A stretch of DNA of 64,000 nucleotides from contig NZ_JAMWZB010000010.1 in the NCBI RefSeq assembly GCF_024305035.1, positions 79,890 to 143,889 on the forward strand, read 5' to 3'. The position numbers were made by a program, and so were the translations under genes. The DNA is from Algoriphagus sp. GTDB taxonomy: Bacteria > Bacteroidota > Bacteroidia > Cytophagales > Cyclobacteriaceae. Shown one piece after another: positions 33,427 to 42,467 of the stretch; within the stretch, counting starts at the first letter, position 1; each line of letters starts with the position of its first letter. Under the pieces are notes generated by a model that was not told the DNA's origin, did not search any database, and saw only the letters and a list, made by a program, of their open reading frames with translations.

Positions 33427-34023
33427 TTAAGAATGGCTGCGATGCCGATCAGCAAGTTCTTTGCGGACCCGACTGAGACTCTCGGGTGTGATGCCCAAAT
33501 AGGAAGCAATGTGGGTTTGGGGAACTCTCAAGGTGAGATCAGGGTAGGTCTGGATAAAGTCAAGGTAGCGTTCTTCAGCAGGGGCACTTTGAAGCTGGGT
33601 AATGCGTTTTTGCAGACTCCGAATATGACGGTGGAGAAGAAAATTATTGAAGGCAATAAACCGTTCATCGGCTTTTGCCAGCTGAAGAATCAGGTCTTTG
33701 TTGATGTAAAAGATCTCACTGTCCTCGATCGACTCAATGAAGTAAGAAGAGGCTTGGTCAAAATATTCGCTTTCCCGATCGGCCATCAGCCAGTTTTCCG
33801 GGGCAAACTGCAGAATATGTTCCTTGCCTTTTTTATCCACTGCGTATTGCTTGAGTAAACCTTTTTCGACAAAAAAGGAATGCTGGATTTTTTCTCCGGA
33901 ACGAAGGAGGAAGGTTCCTTTACGTACTTCTTTTCGGCTGCAATGCGACAGGATCTGATCGGTCAAGTCCCGGTCTAAGTGGGCGTTTGAAGTCAGAAAA
34001 TGAGTGAATCGGAAGTTGTTCAT
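33427..34023 (-). CDS. Crp/Fnr-family transcriptional regulator
   Basis: 198 residues. A cyclic-nucleotide-binding beta-roll (about 20-120, RKGTFLLRSGEKIQHSFFVE) and a short helix-turn-helix end (RVPQTHIASYLGITPESLSR). The nucleotide-pocket residues are not clearly conserved and no Fe-S cysteines are present, so cAMP or another ligand, or none, is possible. Bacteroidota have many such regulators next to the gene they control; here the pirin gene follows in the same operon. Confidence 0.88.
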   Translation of the reverse strand: MNNFRFTHFLTSNAHLDRDLTDQILSHCSRKEVRKGTFLLRSGEKIQHSFFVEKGLLKQYAVDKKGKEHILQFAPENWLMADRESEYFDQASSYFIESIEDSEIFYINKDLILQLAKADERFIAFNNFLLHRHIRSLQKRITQLQSAPAEERYLDFIQTYPDLTLRVPQTHIASYLGITPESLSRVRKELADRHRSHS

Positions 34024-34099
34024 CGAAATTCAATTTACAAAAAAATCAAGGAAAGTCTCATGGAGTTAGCGGGAGGAAAGGCTATCTCATTTTCTGTTT

Positions 34100-34107
34100 T
34101 ATCTTTG
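34100..34107 (+). promoter_or_regulatory. -7 element of the 84-residue hypothetical gene
   Basis: TATCTTTG, an exact TAnnTTTG match, 17 bases before the ATG. No matching -33. Confidence 0.35.
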
Positions 34108-34124
34108 AGCAAATTCTAATTTCT

Positions 34125-34379
34125 ATGATGTTTGACAGTCCCGATTTTCCGTTGTCATTGGAAGAGTCACTTTTTGAAACCTGGCTTGAAAAAGGCCGGG
34201 AAAGTAAGATTTCCTATGCCTATCTTTTGGTGATCTGGGATGAATTTGAGGGAGAATATTTGCCGGTTTTTGTTCAAACTCGCTCAGAAATTCAAAGCTA
34301 TCCCCGTTATGGCACTACTCCCGAACGACAAATGCTCGTAGCCGCTTACGATTTATATTCTGAATCCAGAGTACTGTAG
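34125..34379 (+). CDS. Small conserved-looking hypothetical protein
   Basis: 84 residues, acidic, with a regular beta/alpha pattern (SYAYLLVIWDEFEGEYLPVF) and no membrane segment. It has its own -7 element (34100) and lies between two leftward genes. No recognised family. Treated as real because of the promoter, the base usage and the protein-like residue pattern. Confidence 0.5.
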   Translation: MMFDSPDFPLSLEESLFETWLEKGRESKISYAYLLVIWDEFEGEYLPVFVQTRSEIQSYPRYGTTPERQMLVAAYDLYSESRVL

Positions 34380-34399
34380 ATTGACCGAATTAACAATTT

Positions 34400-35035
34400 C
34401 TACAGCCGAATTGCCCGAGCCACGGAAGCGGCCATGATGCCTAATCCTTCAGTATTGGGATGGACCCCGTCCGGAAGGAGATCAGCTCTGTCCATCAAGG
34501 GAGTGTACAGATCGATGAGCTCTGAACCGCTTGACTGGGCAATGTCGATGATCATCATTCGCTGTTCATTATTCATCACTTCTGCTGTAATCCCAAAATT
34601 ATCTTTGGTCACCGGCACCGGCATAACGACATACACGTTGCCATCGGCAGGCATTGATTTCTTAAACTCAGCAATCAGCTCTAGATAATCGCTTCGAAAA
34701 TCTGCTTTATGAGCCCAGTTTTGGGGCTTGGAATCATTGGTACCCAGCATGATAACCAAAATATCCGGGGCAAATTCCTTCACTTCTCCAAACTGAGGTT
34801 CATTCCAATACGGAAAATCCCCTTTCTTTAATAGGGTCCGACCACTCACTCCAAAGTTTTTGACTTCGTAGGATTTGCCAAGAATTTCCTGCAGTTGAAG
34901 GGGATAGCTATCGGGATGATCACGTCCGGGACCTTGGGTAATGGAGTTTCCTACGCAGGCGACTTTGAGGGTAGTTTGGGAAAACGCTGAGACGGAAAAG
35001 AGAACTCCGATAGCAAAGGCAAAGAAGGTTTTCAT
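34400..35035 (-). CDS. Secreted SGNH/GDSL hydrolase
   Basis: 211 residues. Signal peptide (FAIGVLFSVSAFSQ), then the SGNH blocks: block I VACVGNSITQG with catalytic Ser, Gly in NFGVSGRT, block III Asn in VIMLGTNDS, and block V DLLPDGVHPNTEG with catalytic Asp and His. It is an esterase, perhaps on acylated glycans or lipids, in the periplasm or outside. The sialate O-acetylesterase-like arrangement is possible but not shown. Single gene, next to a UbiA-like gene read the other way. Confidence 0.92.
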   Translation of the reverse strand: MKTFFAFAIGVLFSVSAFSQTTLKVACVGNSITQGPGRDHPDSYPLQLQEILGKSYEVKNFGVSGRTLLKKGDFPYWNEPQFGEVKEFAPDILVIMLGTNDSKPQNWAHKADFRSDYLELIAEFKKSMPADGNVYVVMPVPVTKDNFGITAEVMNNEQRMMIIDIAQSSGSELIDLYTPLMDRADLLPDGVHPNTEGLGIMAASVARAIRL

Positions 35036-35124
35036 AGCATATTGATTTTAGAGATGAGCAAAATAGAAAATTTTACTCAAGAAAAAGTCCTTGTTTACAG
35101 CAGGGCGTCAGCTATTTTTACCAA

Positions 35125-35955
35125 ATGCATTTCCTGGCAACTCGTCTTCGTTGGATTTCTTACTTTTCTCTGGATGTGGTTTTTGGTGCCATGGCGGGGA
35201 TGTTGTTTTTTTCGAAGGTAGCTCATGTAGAGTTAGCTTGGCCTCCCTATGTGTTGTTAGCATTGGCCGTGTGGTGCATTTACAATCTAGATCATTACCT
35301 GGATTCGCGCAAAGAAGAAATACTCTTATCTAGTCGAAGGAAATTTCACCGGAGATCAGGTAATTTGATCCTTGGCTTGGTGTTCGTTTTTGGAATACTC
35401 GGTTTGGTTGGGGGATTTTGGTGGTTCGGCTGGGGTTTGGAGCTACAGCTCACCATCGGACTTGGGTTGTTGATTGGAGGAATTCGGCTGCTGGTCTGGA
35501 AATTTGGGAAGGGTTGGATGAAAGAGTTTTCCATCGCGGTTTTTTATGTTGCCGGGATTTCTTGGTTGCCCTTTTTAAGTGCTAATCCACTGGATCGATC
35601 CGGGGAATTTTTTTTGTTTTTGGGACTTTACCTTTTGCTGGCCCTACTTAATTTGTTGATTTTATCTCAACTCGATGCAAAAGAGGATCAGAAAGCCGGT
35701 TTCTTCTCGGCAACAAAAACCATTTCCCCTCAGAATCTCCGCCAATGGATAAAAAATCTAGGCGTTGCATTAGTAGTACTCCAACTGGCTTTATTGATTG
35801 TTCTTCCCTCCTTTTTTAAGATTTTTGGATTGATTCTCCTACTGATGACGCTAGTTCATGTCTTTGTTTTCTTGACTAATACACTTAATCCCGAGCAGCA
35901 ACGCATGCGAATGGAATGGGCTTTTTCGATTCCTTGGGTCTTGCTATTATTTTAG
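35125..35955 (+). CDS. UbiA-superfamily-like membrane protein
   Basis: 276 residues with about eight hydrophobic helices. The first cytoplasmic loop carries YNLDHYLDSRKEE, a shortened version of the prenyltransferase NDxxDxxxD motif, and a second acidic motif, DAKEDQKAG, follows near residue 195. UbiA proteins transfer isoprenoid chains to aromatic rings, haem or chlorophyll. The reduced first motif leaves activity uncertain. Single gene. Confidence 0.65.
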   Translation: MHFLATRLRWISYFSLDVVFGAMAGMLFFSKVAHVELAWPPYVLLALAVWCIYNLDHYLDSRKEEILLSSRRKFHRRSGNLILGLVFVFGILGLVGGFWWFGWGLELQLTIGLGLLIGGIRLLVWKFGKGWMKEFSIAVFYVAGISWLPFLSANPLDRSGEFFLFLGLYLLLALLNLLILSQLDAKEDQKAGFFSATKTISPQNLRQWIKNLGVALVVLQLALLIVLPSFFKIFGLILLLMTLVHVFVFLTNTLNPEQQRMRMEWAFSIPWVLLLF

Positions 35956-36046
35956 GTTTAGTACAAATGCCTATTGATTTAACCTACGGCCTGACCGCTT
36001 TCTTTCTAGGGAAAGGCCGTGATTCATAGTGATGGTGCCCTATCAG

Positions 36047-37405
36047 TTATACAAAGGCACTGTGACCGGTAATGGCCCTACCGACGATAAGAGAATTGAT
36101 TTCTTTGGTGCCTTCATAGCTATAAACTGCCTCGGCATCAGCTACAAACCGGGCGATATCATGTTCGAGCAATATCCCATTTCCACCAAATAATTCCCTG
36201 GCCTGATCTACAATGGAGCGCATTCGTTGGGTGCAGAAAACTTTCGCAAGGGAGGCGTGTTCGTCGTTGAGTTCTCCCTGATCCTGCATTTGCGAAAGCC
36301 GAAAAACCATCGTCTGCATGGCGGTTAAATCTCCCAGCATGGTCACCAGAAGGTCCTGTACTAGCTGAAAAGAGGCGATTTGTCTCCCAAATTGTTTTCG
36401 CTCATTGGTGTAGGCCAAAGCTAATTCATAGGCTCCACGGGCGCAGCCAACCGCCTGCCAGGCTACTCCGGCCCGAGTCATCCGCAAGACTTTAGCGGTG
36501 TCTTTGAATGAATGGGCTTCCTGCAATCGATCTGCTTCAGGTATTTCACAGTGGGTCAAAGTAATCAAGGCGTTTTGCACGGTTCGAAGGGCCATTTTAT
36601 CCTCCATCTTTTCAGCTTTAAAACCGGAGTTTTCTTTGCGCACAATAAACCCTTTGACCTGCTGATCATCCAGATCCCTCGCCCAAATAATGGTCATATC
36701 GGAGAATGTGGCGTTTCCGATCCATTTCTTTTGTCCATTTAAAATCCAGCCCTCCCCTGTTCGCTTGCAGGTGGTGGTCAATCCACCGGCGACTCCCGAG
36801 CCCACCTCTGGCTCGGTTAGTCCAAAGGCTCCGATTTTCTCCAGTTTCTGCATTTGAGGAAGCCATTCCTTTTTCTGCTCTTCGGAGCCACAGAGATAAA
36901 TGGAACCCATGGCCAAACCGCTCTGGACCCCAAAAAAGGTAGAAATGGAGGTGTCAATCCGTGCCATTTCCATTGCAATAAACCCTTCCAACAAAAAGGA
37001 ATGTCCAGGACAGCCGTAGCCTTTATAGGTCAAGCCAGCAATGTCCAGTTCGGCCATTCTCGGGATGATTTGCATGGGGAACTCGGCACGATTCCAATAG
37101 TGATTGGCAATGGGTTTGATCTCCCTCTCCATAAATTCACGAACACGCAATTGGATTTCCCGCTCATGGGAGGGAAGGGTTTTTCCCAACTCGTAAAAAT
37201 CTCCGTTGACCGCCGGAATTACTTTGGGTTTGCTTCCTCCCTTAAGCATGCCCATCATTTTAGACAAATCCTCCTCACTCATTTGGGAGACTAAGCCAAC
37301 CATTTTGGATAGATCGACTTTTTGGGAAAGCTTAGAGATCTGGTCAAGATCAATGGTTTTCAAAAGTTGGCGGAGGCCGACAAGATTTTTAAAAAGGGTT
37401 TTCAT
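36047..37405 (-). CDS. Acyl-CoA dehydrogenase (glutaryl-CoA dehydrogenase-like)
   Basis: 452 residues. An unusual N-terminal extension of about 70 residues (Leu/Lys-rich, then MMGMLKGG) precedes the acyl-CoA dehydrogenase fold: FGLTEPEVGSG (FAD/substrate loop), GWILNGQKKWIGNATFSD, RKQFGRQIASFQLVQDLL, and the catalytic Glu in AVYSYEGTKEINS. It resembles the glutaryl-CoA group. FAD enzyme of fatty acid, lysine or tryptophan breakdown; the electron acceptor would be ETF. Divergent from the methyltransferase gene. Whether the extension is a targeting or regulatory piece is not known. Confidence 0.9.
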   Translation of the reverse strand: MKTLFKNLVGLRQLLKTIDLDQISKLSQKVDLSKMVGLVSQMSEEDLSKMMGMLKGGSKPKVIPAVNGDFYELGKTLPSHEREIQLRVREFMEREIKPIANHYWNRAEFPMQIIPRMAELDIAGLTYKGYGCPGHSFLLEGFIAMEMARIDTSISTFFGVQSGLAMGSIYLCGSEEQKKEWLPQMQKLEKIGAFGLTEPEVGSGVAGGLTTTCKRTGEGWILNGQKKWIGNATFSDMTIIWARDLDDQQVKGFIVRKENSGFKAEKMEDKMALRTVQNALITLTHCEIPEADRLQEAHSFKDTAKVLRMTRAGVAWQAVGCARGAYELALAYTNERKQFGRQIASFQLVQDLLVTMLGDLTAMQTMVFRLSQMQDQGELNDEHASLAKVFCTQRMRSIVDQARELFGGNGILLEHDIARFVADAEAVYSYEGTKEINSLIVGRAITGHSAFV

Positions 37406-37440
37406 TCGGATTCAGGATTTTGTGTGGTATAATTGAGCCA

Positions 37441-38046
37441 ATGCAAGATCGATACCGTTTATTGGCTCCGTTTTATTCGAAACTTTCCCGTTTGGTGTTC
37501 GGGGCTAAAATCGAAAAAGCAACGACTTGTTTTCAATCCAAGATACCAAACAAATCGCTAATTATCATCGGTGGAGGAGATGGTCAGCATTTTGTGCCTA
37601 TTCAACAGGAACTGTCGGGGGAATATTGGGAACTTTCGGCCAGTATGCTCCAACAAGCCCAACGAAATTTATCCCAAAGTGAGCTGTCCTTTCACTTGGG
37701 TGGTTTTGGCCGCTCATCCAATTCCAAAAAATATCCCTTGGTTTTTTTGCCTTTCGTTTTGGACACCCTGACCGACTCTGAAATCCTAGAACTTTTAGAG
37801 CAAGTCAAATACCGGTTAAGCCCTGAAGGAGAAGTGATGATTTCGGATTTTTATCCCACCAAAAACCGAATGCAGCTTTTCATTCAGTGGATTATGATTG
37901 CTTTTTTCAGGCTTTTTGCCCATCATTCTCGCGTTGATTTACCAGATATTGAAAAGTTGATGAGCGATGCTGGCTTTGAACTTTTACAGGAAATGAGCTG
38001 GGAGAAGGGCTGGATTAAATCACAGGTGTTTGGCAAAAAACCTTAG
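37441..38046 (+). CDS. SAM-dependent methyltransferase
   Basis: 201 residues from the ATG at 37441 (a TTG 21 bases upstream would add little). Rossmann-type methyltransferase with motif I IIIGGGDGQHF, a central VFLPFVLDTLTDSEILELLE and FYPTKNRMQLFIQW. Related to class I enzymes of the UbiE/COQ5 or phospholipid methyltransferase kind; the substrate is not visible. Its end overlaps the convergent DUF983 gene by a few bases. Confidence 0.8.
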   Translation: MQDRYRLLAPFYSKLSRLVFGAKIEKATTCFQSKIPNKSLIIIGGGDGQHFVPIQQELSGEYWELSASMLQQAQRNLSQSELSFHLGGFGRSSNSKKYPLVFLPFVLDTLTDSEILELLEQVKYRLSPEGEVMISDFYPTKNRMQLFIQWIMIAFFRLFAHHSRVDLPDIEKLMSDAGFELLQEMSWEKGWIKSQVFGKKP

Positions 38047-38435
38047 TCTTTTACTGCCTTAGGATCAAACCTGACGAAAATGGCAAGCCAAATTGAACGA
38101 CTCAATCGATAGGTAAAGGGTAAACCTAAAATGACTACCAAGACTAAAATCCCCAATAATAATCCTAAAGTATAATCGGGATAAAGAACAGTCAAAGCTA
38201 CCCAAGCGGCAATAAAAAGGGCCGTATTGATGGCATAGCTGACAAACATCGCCCCAAAATAAAACCCGGGTTCCGGCTCATAGGATTGATTGCATGTGGG
38301 ACAATGTTTATACATTTGAAACAAGCTGGCTGGTTTGAGCAAGGAGCCTTTTTTGAAAAGTGGACCGGATTGACACTTGGGGCATTGGAAACCGAAAATG
38401 CTTTTAAGGATAGCTCCTTTAGGTGAATGACTCAT
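38043..38435 (-). CDS. DUF983 membrane protein with zinc-ribbon start
   Basis: 130 residues. Two CxxC pairs (FGFQCPKCQSG and KHCPTCNQSY) suggest a zinc ribbon, followed by two membrane helices (YAINTALFIAAWVALTVLYP; LLGILVLVVILGLPFTYRLS). DUF983 proteins are common in Bacteroidota and alphaproteobacteria; function unknown. Last gene of the purM, ceramidase-like, DUF983 run. Confidence 0.88.
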   Translation of the reverse strand: MSHSPKGAILKSIFGFQCPKCQSGPLFKKGSLLKPASLFQMYKHCPTCNQSYEPEPGFYFGAMFVSYAINTALFIAAWVALTVLYPDYTLGLLLGILVLVVILGLPFTYRLSRSIWLAIFVRFDPKAVKD

Positions 38436-38459
38436 TTTGAGAATTTTTTGAAGTTTGGA

Positions 38460-39809
38460 TTAGAGGACGATTCGTCGAATACTTTCCTGAATCAGCTGAT
38501 CAAAATAGTAACCATTTCCCGGGCCGTACCAGTTCATTTCCCGCACTTCATGGTAGTTTTCATCGTATAACTCGTCGGGAGTAATATAGCCCATGTATCC
38601 TCCATTGAAGGTAGTGATGATCAGGTGTAGGCCTTTTTCTTTTGCTAGGTTTTCCCACTTTTCATAAAAAACTCCCGAAATTTCCCCACTCGACGTAATC
38701 ATGAGTACATTTCCGATCAGGGTCAGCTGAATATGGGGCTTGGTTTCCCCGAGTAACTGATTAAACAGCCATGGGCGAATTCGTATCTCATCGGAAATTC
38801 TCAAATGTGGCTCCCGCAATCGGAGGGGGAGGGTGGCAGTTTTGATTCGTGGATTTTTGACTGTGGCAAAGCGGGTCATTTTTAGGCTGACCAGGGAGTC
38901 CAGGGAATGCGCATAAGCCTGAATAGCGTTAGGCGTATTACCGACCGGTAAGGGACGATGGGATCCGACTGTACCGGAAGCAAATAGGCTAAAGTCAAAT
39001 TCTCGCTCTTCCATTTTCTCCATCAGGTAAAAGGGATAATCGCCTGAAAGCCCCATGAATTTCGAACTCAAGCAGGTAGCATGGGCCGAAAAGGTTAGCA
39101 GGCAGGCTTTTTCTCCTGAATTTTTGGTAAAAACAAGCTGTCGGACAAAAGGATCTGTCGGACCATCCTTTACAAATCGATTGGCTACTAATAGACCAGC
39201 GTCTGATTTTTTGAAATTGATCATGACCGTATCCATGCTGGAACGTGCTTGCTTGATAGCGAGTAGACTTCGCTCGCTGATCAGATCGACGATTTTTGGG
39301 TCAAAACCTCCGAATGCCAAAGATCCTAACAAGCCGGGCATGTATCCTCCCATTCCCGAATGCGTATGGGTTGCCGTAAAGTGGATTTGAGAAAAGTCAG
39401 GAAATTCAGTTAGGATTTTTTCACGGACCGACTGAGCTAAGGAAGGGTGTACAATCAGTAATTCATAATTGAGCCAGGCGAGTTTTTGCTTTCCATTGCT
39501 CAGTACGATGGTTTTGACATAACTGCTATCCTGGATAAATTCGTAGGGGCCACGAGGTGCATAACCGACCAAATCCACAGGCTCGCTGGGGGTCACGTTG
39601 GCTTTTCCCCAGCCGGCGAGCCAGTTTTCCCCTTTGCTGCTTTCAAAGGGAAGCCGGGCTAAGTTATCCATGGTTTGCCGGTAAAAATCTTGCTCGGCAA
39701 TAGGACTTCGATCGACCTGGGTTAGCGTAATAAGGGCCACCAAGACCAAAAACAGAAAGATCCCAAGCAGGATCTTTCCAAAAGTTAAAAATACAGCTTT
39801 CCAATTCAT
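38460..39809 (-). CDS. Neutral/alkaline ceramidase-like membrane-anchored protein
   Basis: 449 residues. An N-terminal membrane anchor (ILLGIFLFLVLVALITL) and an alkaline ceramidase N-terminal-like domain with the zinc motif THTHSGMGGYM and the later FSAHATCLSSKF and GDYPFYLMEK. The known C-terminal domain of neutral ceramidases is absent or much reduced, and the protein is shorter than typical enzymes (over 600 residues). It may hydrolyse N-acyl sphingoid or related lipids, which Cyclobacteriaceae contain; that link is inference. It follows purM by 3 bases. Confidence 0.8.
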   Translation of the reverse strand: MNWKAVFLTFGKILLGIFLFLVLVALITLTQVDRSPIAEQDFYRQTMDNLARLPFESSKGENWLAGWGKANVTPSEPVDLVGYAPRGPYEFIQDSSYVKTIVLSNGKQKLAWLNYELLIVHPSLAQSVREKILTEFPDFSQIHFTATHTHSGMGGYMPGLLGSLAFGGFDPKIVDLISERSLLAIKQARSSMDTVMINFKKSDAGLLVANRFVKDGPTDPFVRQLVFTKNSGEKACLLTFSAHATCLSSKFMGLSGDYPFYLMEKMEEREFDFSLFASGTVGSHRPLPVGNTPNAIQAYAHSLDSLVSLKMTRFATVKNPRIKTATLPLRLREPHLRISDEIRIRPWLFNQLLGETKPHIQLTLIGNVLMITSSGEISGVFYEKWENLAKEKGLHLIITTFNGGYMGYITPDELYDENYHEVREMNWYGPGNGYYFDQLIQESIRRIVL

Positions 39810-39812
39810 GGA

Positions 39813-40976
39813 TTAATACTCAAAGGTGCCGTAGGAACTCTGAATAGTCACCTTTTTACCCTCGGCTGCTTCTACTCGGCCGATAATTTGTGCTTCTACG
39901 CCATGGGATTCGGCAATGTCGATGATTTCTTCGGCGTAGCGCTCGTCGAGGTAAACCTCCATTCGATGTCCCATATTGAAGACTTTGTACATTTCTTTCC
40001 AATCCGTACCGCTTTCCTCTTGGATGATGCGGAATAGAGGAGGCGTTTCAAAAAGGTTGTCCTTTATCACATGAACCTGATCCACAAAATGTAAGACTTT
40101 GGTTTGGGCTCCTCCCGAGCAGTGCACCAATCCATGAATATGGGGGCGAAGGTAATTTAACACGTCAACCATAATCGGAGCATAGGTTCGGGTGGGAGAA
40201 AGCACCAATTTGCCCATGTCCAAGGGGGTTCCCGGAGCAGGGTCTGTCAAGTGGTATTTTCCTGAGTAAACCAGATCCTGGGGAACAGCTGGATCAAAGG
40301 ACTCGGGGAATTTGCTTTTTAAAATCGAATTGAATACATCATGTCGTGCGGAGGTTAGGCCATTGGACCCCATTCCACCATTGTACTCGGATTCATAGTT
40401 GGCTTTGCCAAAGGAGGCTAAGCCTACAATCACGTCACCGGCTTGAATTTTATCATTGGAGATGACTTCTGCTCTGGGCATTCGGCAGGTCACGGTACTA
40501 TCCACGATTACGGTCCGAACTAAATCTCCCACATCGGCGGTTTCTCCTCCGGTCAAAACAGCGTGGACTCCGTGGTCCCGAAGCATTTGAAGTACTTCTT
40601 CGGTGCCCTGAATGATGGCCGATATCACCTCACCTGGAATTAGATTTTTATTTCTGCCAATGGTAGAGGAGACCAAAATATTATTGATGGCTCCCACGCA
40701 AAGTAGATCATCCATGTTCATGATGATGGCGTCTTGAGCAATTCCTTTCCAGACGCTGAGATCTCCGGTCTCTTTCCAATAGAGGTAGGCGAGAGCTGAT
40801 TTGGTTCCGGCTCCATCGGCATGCATGATATTGCAAAAATCCGGGTCATTGCCCAAGGTGTCTTCAACTATTTTACAGAAAGCTTTGGGGAATAGACCTT
40901 TATCGAGGTTGGCGATGGCCTGATGCACATCTTCTTTGGAGGCGGAGACACCGCGCTGCATGTAGCGCTCGTTCAT
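39813..40976 (-). CDS. purM: Phosphoribosylformylglycinamidine cyclo-ligase (AIR synthase)
   Basis: 387 residues from the ATG at 40976; an upstream TTG at 41006 lies inside the promoter -7 element. It makes aminoimidazole ribotide from FGAM with ATP in purine synthesis. The AIR synthase core has IMHADGAGTKSALAY, DDLLCVGAINNILVSSTIGR, LTGGETADVGD and GLVHCSGGAQTKVL. This is the somewhat longer form seen in Bacteroidota. Cytoplasmic. First gene of a three-gene run with the ceramidase-like and DUF983 genes, a mixed-function operon. Confidence 0.95.
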   Translation of the reverse strand: MNERYMQRGVSASKEDVHQAIANLDKGLFPKAFCKIVEDTLGNDPDFCNIMHADGAGTKSALAYLYWKETGDLSVWKGIAQDAIIMNMDDLLCVGAINNILVSSTIGRNKNLIPGEVISAIIQGTEEVLQMLRDHGVHAVLTGGETADVGDLVRTVIVDSTVTCRMPRAEVISNDKIQAGDVIVGLASFGKANYESEYNGGMGSNGLTSARHDVFNSILKSKFPESFDPAVPQDLVYSGKYHLTDPAPGTPLDMGKLVLSPTRTYAPIMVDVLNYLRPHIHGLVHCSGGAQTKVLHFVDQVHVIKDNLFETPPLFRIIQEESGTDWKEMYKVFNMGHRMEVYLDERYAEEIIDIAESHGVEAQIIGRVEAAEGKKVTIQSSYGTFEY

Positions 40977-41003
40977 GGGATTTTGGGATTGGTTACCTGC
41001 TGA

Positions 41004-41011
41004 CAAAGTTA
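41004..41011 (-). promoter_or_regulatory. -7 element of purM
   Basis: Reverse strand TAACTTTG, an exact TAnnTTTG match, about 28 bases before the purM ATG. It rules out the upstream TTG as start. No -33 TTG is seen. Confidence 0.4.
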
Positions 41012-41130
41012 AGTATTCCCATTCATTGAAGAAGGAAATATGAAGGAAATATAACTCGGCTAACTCGCTGAGCTAGTCCTTACCTCATACTTAGGCTTAA
41101 CCTTATGATTCTATTCGCCTTTTTTTGCAT

Positions 41131-42117
41131 TCAATCAAACATCTCCTCGATCAACTGGGTGTAAAAATCTTTCACCTCCATTCCAATGGCCCTTACTTGC
41201 TGGGAGATCAAACTGGTTTCGGTTTGACCGGGTACCGTATTGATTTCGATGAAGAAAAATTTTCCGCTTTCTTTTTCTAAAAAATAGTCCACCCGAACAG
41301 CTCCTTTGCAGTTTAGCTTTTCATAGATTTTTTCCACAATTCGGGCGACTCGTTCAACTTCCTCCTTGTTCATCCGGCCCGGGGTGATTTCTTCGGTGAC
41401 CCCGGCGGTGTATTTGGCCTCAAAATCAAAGTATTCCTTGCTGCTCACAATTTCGGTGGCAGGCAGGACCTTGATTTCTCCTTTCCCCCGAAATACCCCA
41501 ATTGAAAACTCTCTGCCGGATACAAATTCTTCGACAAGGACCTGTTTGTCTTCGGCAAATGCCTTATCCAAGGCTTCGGGTAATTCTTCCCAAGTTTTGA
41601 CTTTGCTCATTCCAATGGAGCTGCCGCCATTGTTGGGCTTGATGAAAAGTGGTAAACTCAATTCCTTTTGTATTCGGTCCAGAGTTGAGGGGCCGTTTCC
41701 AAAAAGCTGGAGAGATTTGGCAATGTGAAGTTCTGGAATGTCATCCACGATGGCTTTAGTGTAGCCTTTGTTCATGGTTATAGCCGAGGTCAACTGATCA
41801 CAGGTAGTGTAGGGAATCCCGAGCATATCGAAATACCCGGCAAGTTTTCCGTCTTCTCCGGGGGAACCGTGAAGGATATTGAACACCCCATCAAAAGTAA
41901 TTCTTTCGTCTCCGATGCTGATAGAAAAATCATTTAAGTCCACTGGTATTTTTTCGCCCGAGGCACTTTCGAAGTACCAATCTCCCGGATAAATCAGGAT
42001 CTTATAGACATCGTATCGGTCTCGGTCGATGGTTTTTTCGACGATAGCAGCACTTTTTAGGGAGATGACAGATTCTCCGGTAAATCCACCGGTAACCAAG
42101 GCAATTTTTTTCTTCAT
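41131..42117 (-). CDS. ddl: D-alanine-D-alanine ligase
   Basis: 328 residues, ATP-grasp enzyme that joins two D-Ala for peptidoglycan. N-terminal ALVTGGFTGESVISLKSA, a central HGSPGEDGKLAGYFDMLGIP, the ATP-grasp Lys in FIKPNNGGSSIGM and the metal-binding end FFIEINTVPGQTETSLI. Length and motifs are typical of the Bacteroidota form. Cytoplasmic. It is separated from purM by 154 bases and likely transcribed on its own. Confidence 0.95.
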   Translation of the reverse strand: MKKKIALVTGGFTGESVISLKSAAIVEKTIDRDRYDVYKILIYPGDWYFESASGEKIPVDLNDFSISIGDERITFDGVFNILHGSPGEDGKLAGYFDMLGIPYTTCDQLTSAITMNKGYTKAIVDDIPELHIAKSLQLFGNGPSTLDRIQKELSLPLFIKPNNGGSSIGMSKVKTWEELPEALDKAFAEDKQVLVEEFVSGREFSIGVFRGKGEIKVLPATEIVSSKEYFDFEAKYTAGVTEEITPGRMNKEEVERVARIVEKIYEKLNCKGAVRVDYFLEKESGKFFFIEINTVPGQTETSLISQQVRAIGMEVKDFYTQLIEEMFD

Positions 42118-42467
42118 GATGGGAAAAATTTCTCAAGCAAAATAGAAGAAAAACCTTGGATGCTGCAAATCTTATCCACTTTCAGCAGGATCGAAAATTC
42201 CTGAAAGAGTTAGTGTATGGGGCTCAGATACCATTTGTTCTGCAACTGGAAGTGGCTATTCACAACCGGTGTTTGTCTAGGATAGAACTAAAGGATTCCC
42301 ATTGAAGAGCCTGTTGGCAAAAAAGCAGGAGTGATGACTTTCACCTGGGTTAAGGAAAGTTAAGAGATAATTAATCACGGATTTGTCAGGGAATGTCAAC
42401 CCAGAAGCTTCCAGACTTTTTTTATATTCGCCCAACAAATTCGAAAAAACCCAAAAACAATTAGCTG
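42118..42467. other. Intergenic region, ddl to dipeptidyl peptidase
   Basis: 350 bases between divergent genes. It contains a 7-bp hairpin at 42179-42207 (CTTTCAG/CTGAAAG). A near -7 TATATTCG (one mismatch) lies before the peptidase gene; the ddl side has TATTTTG about 24 bases before its start. No gene or repeat is seen. Confidence 0.4.

Noticed and set aside
35091..35333. Reading frame overlapping the UbiA-like gene
   Set aside because: It is out of frame with the hydrophobic UbiA-like protein and has no domain; it is a shadow of the real gene.
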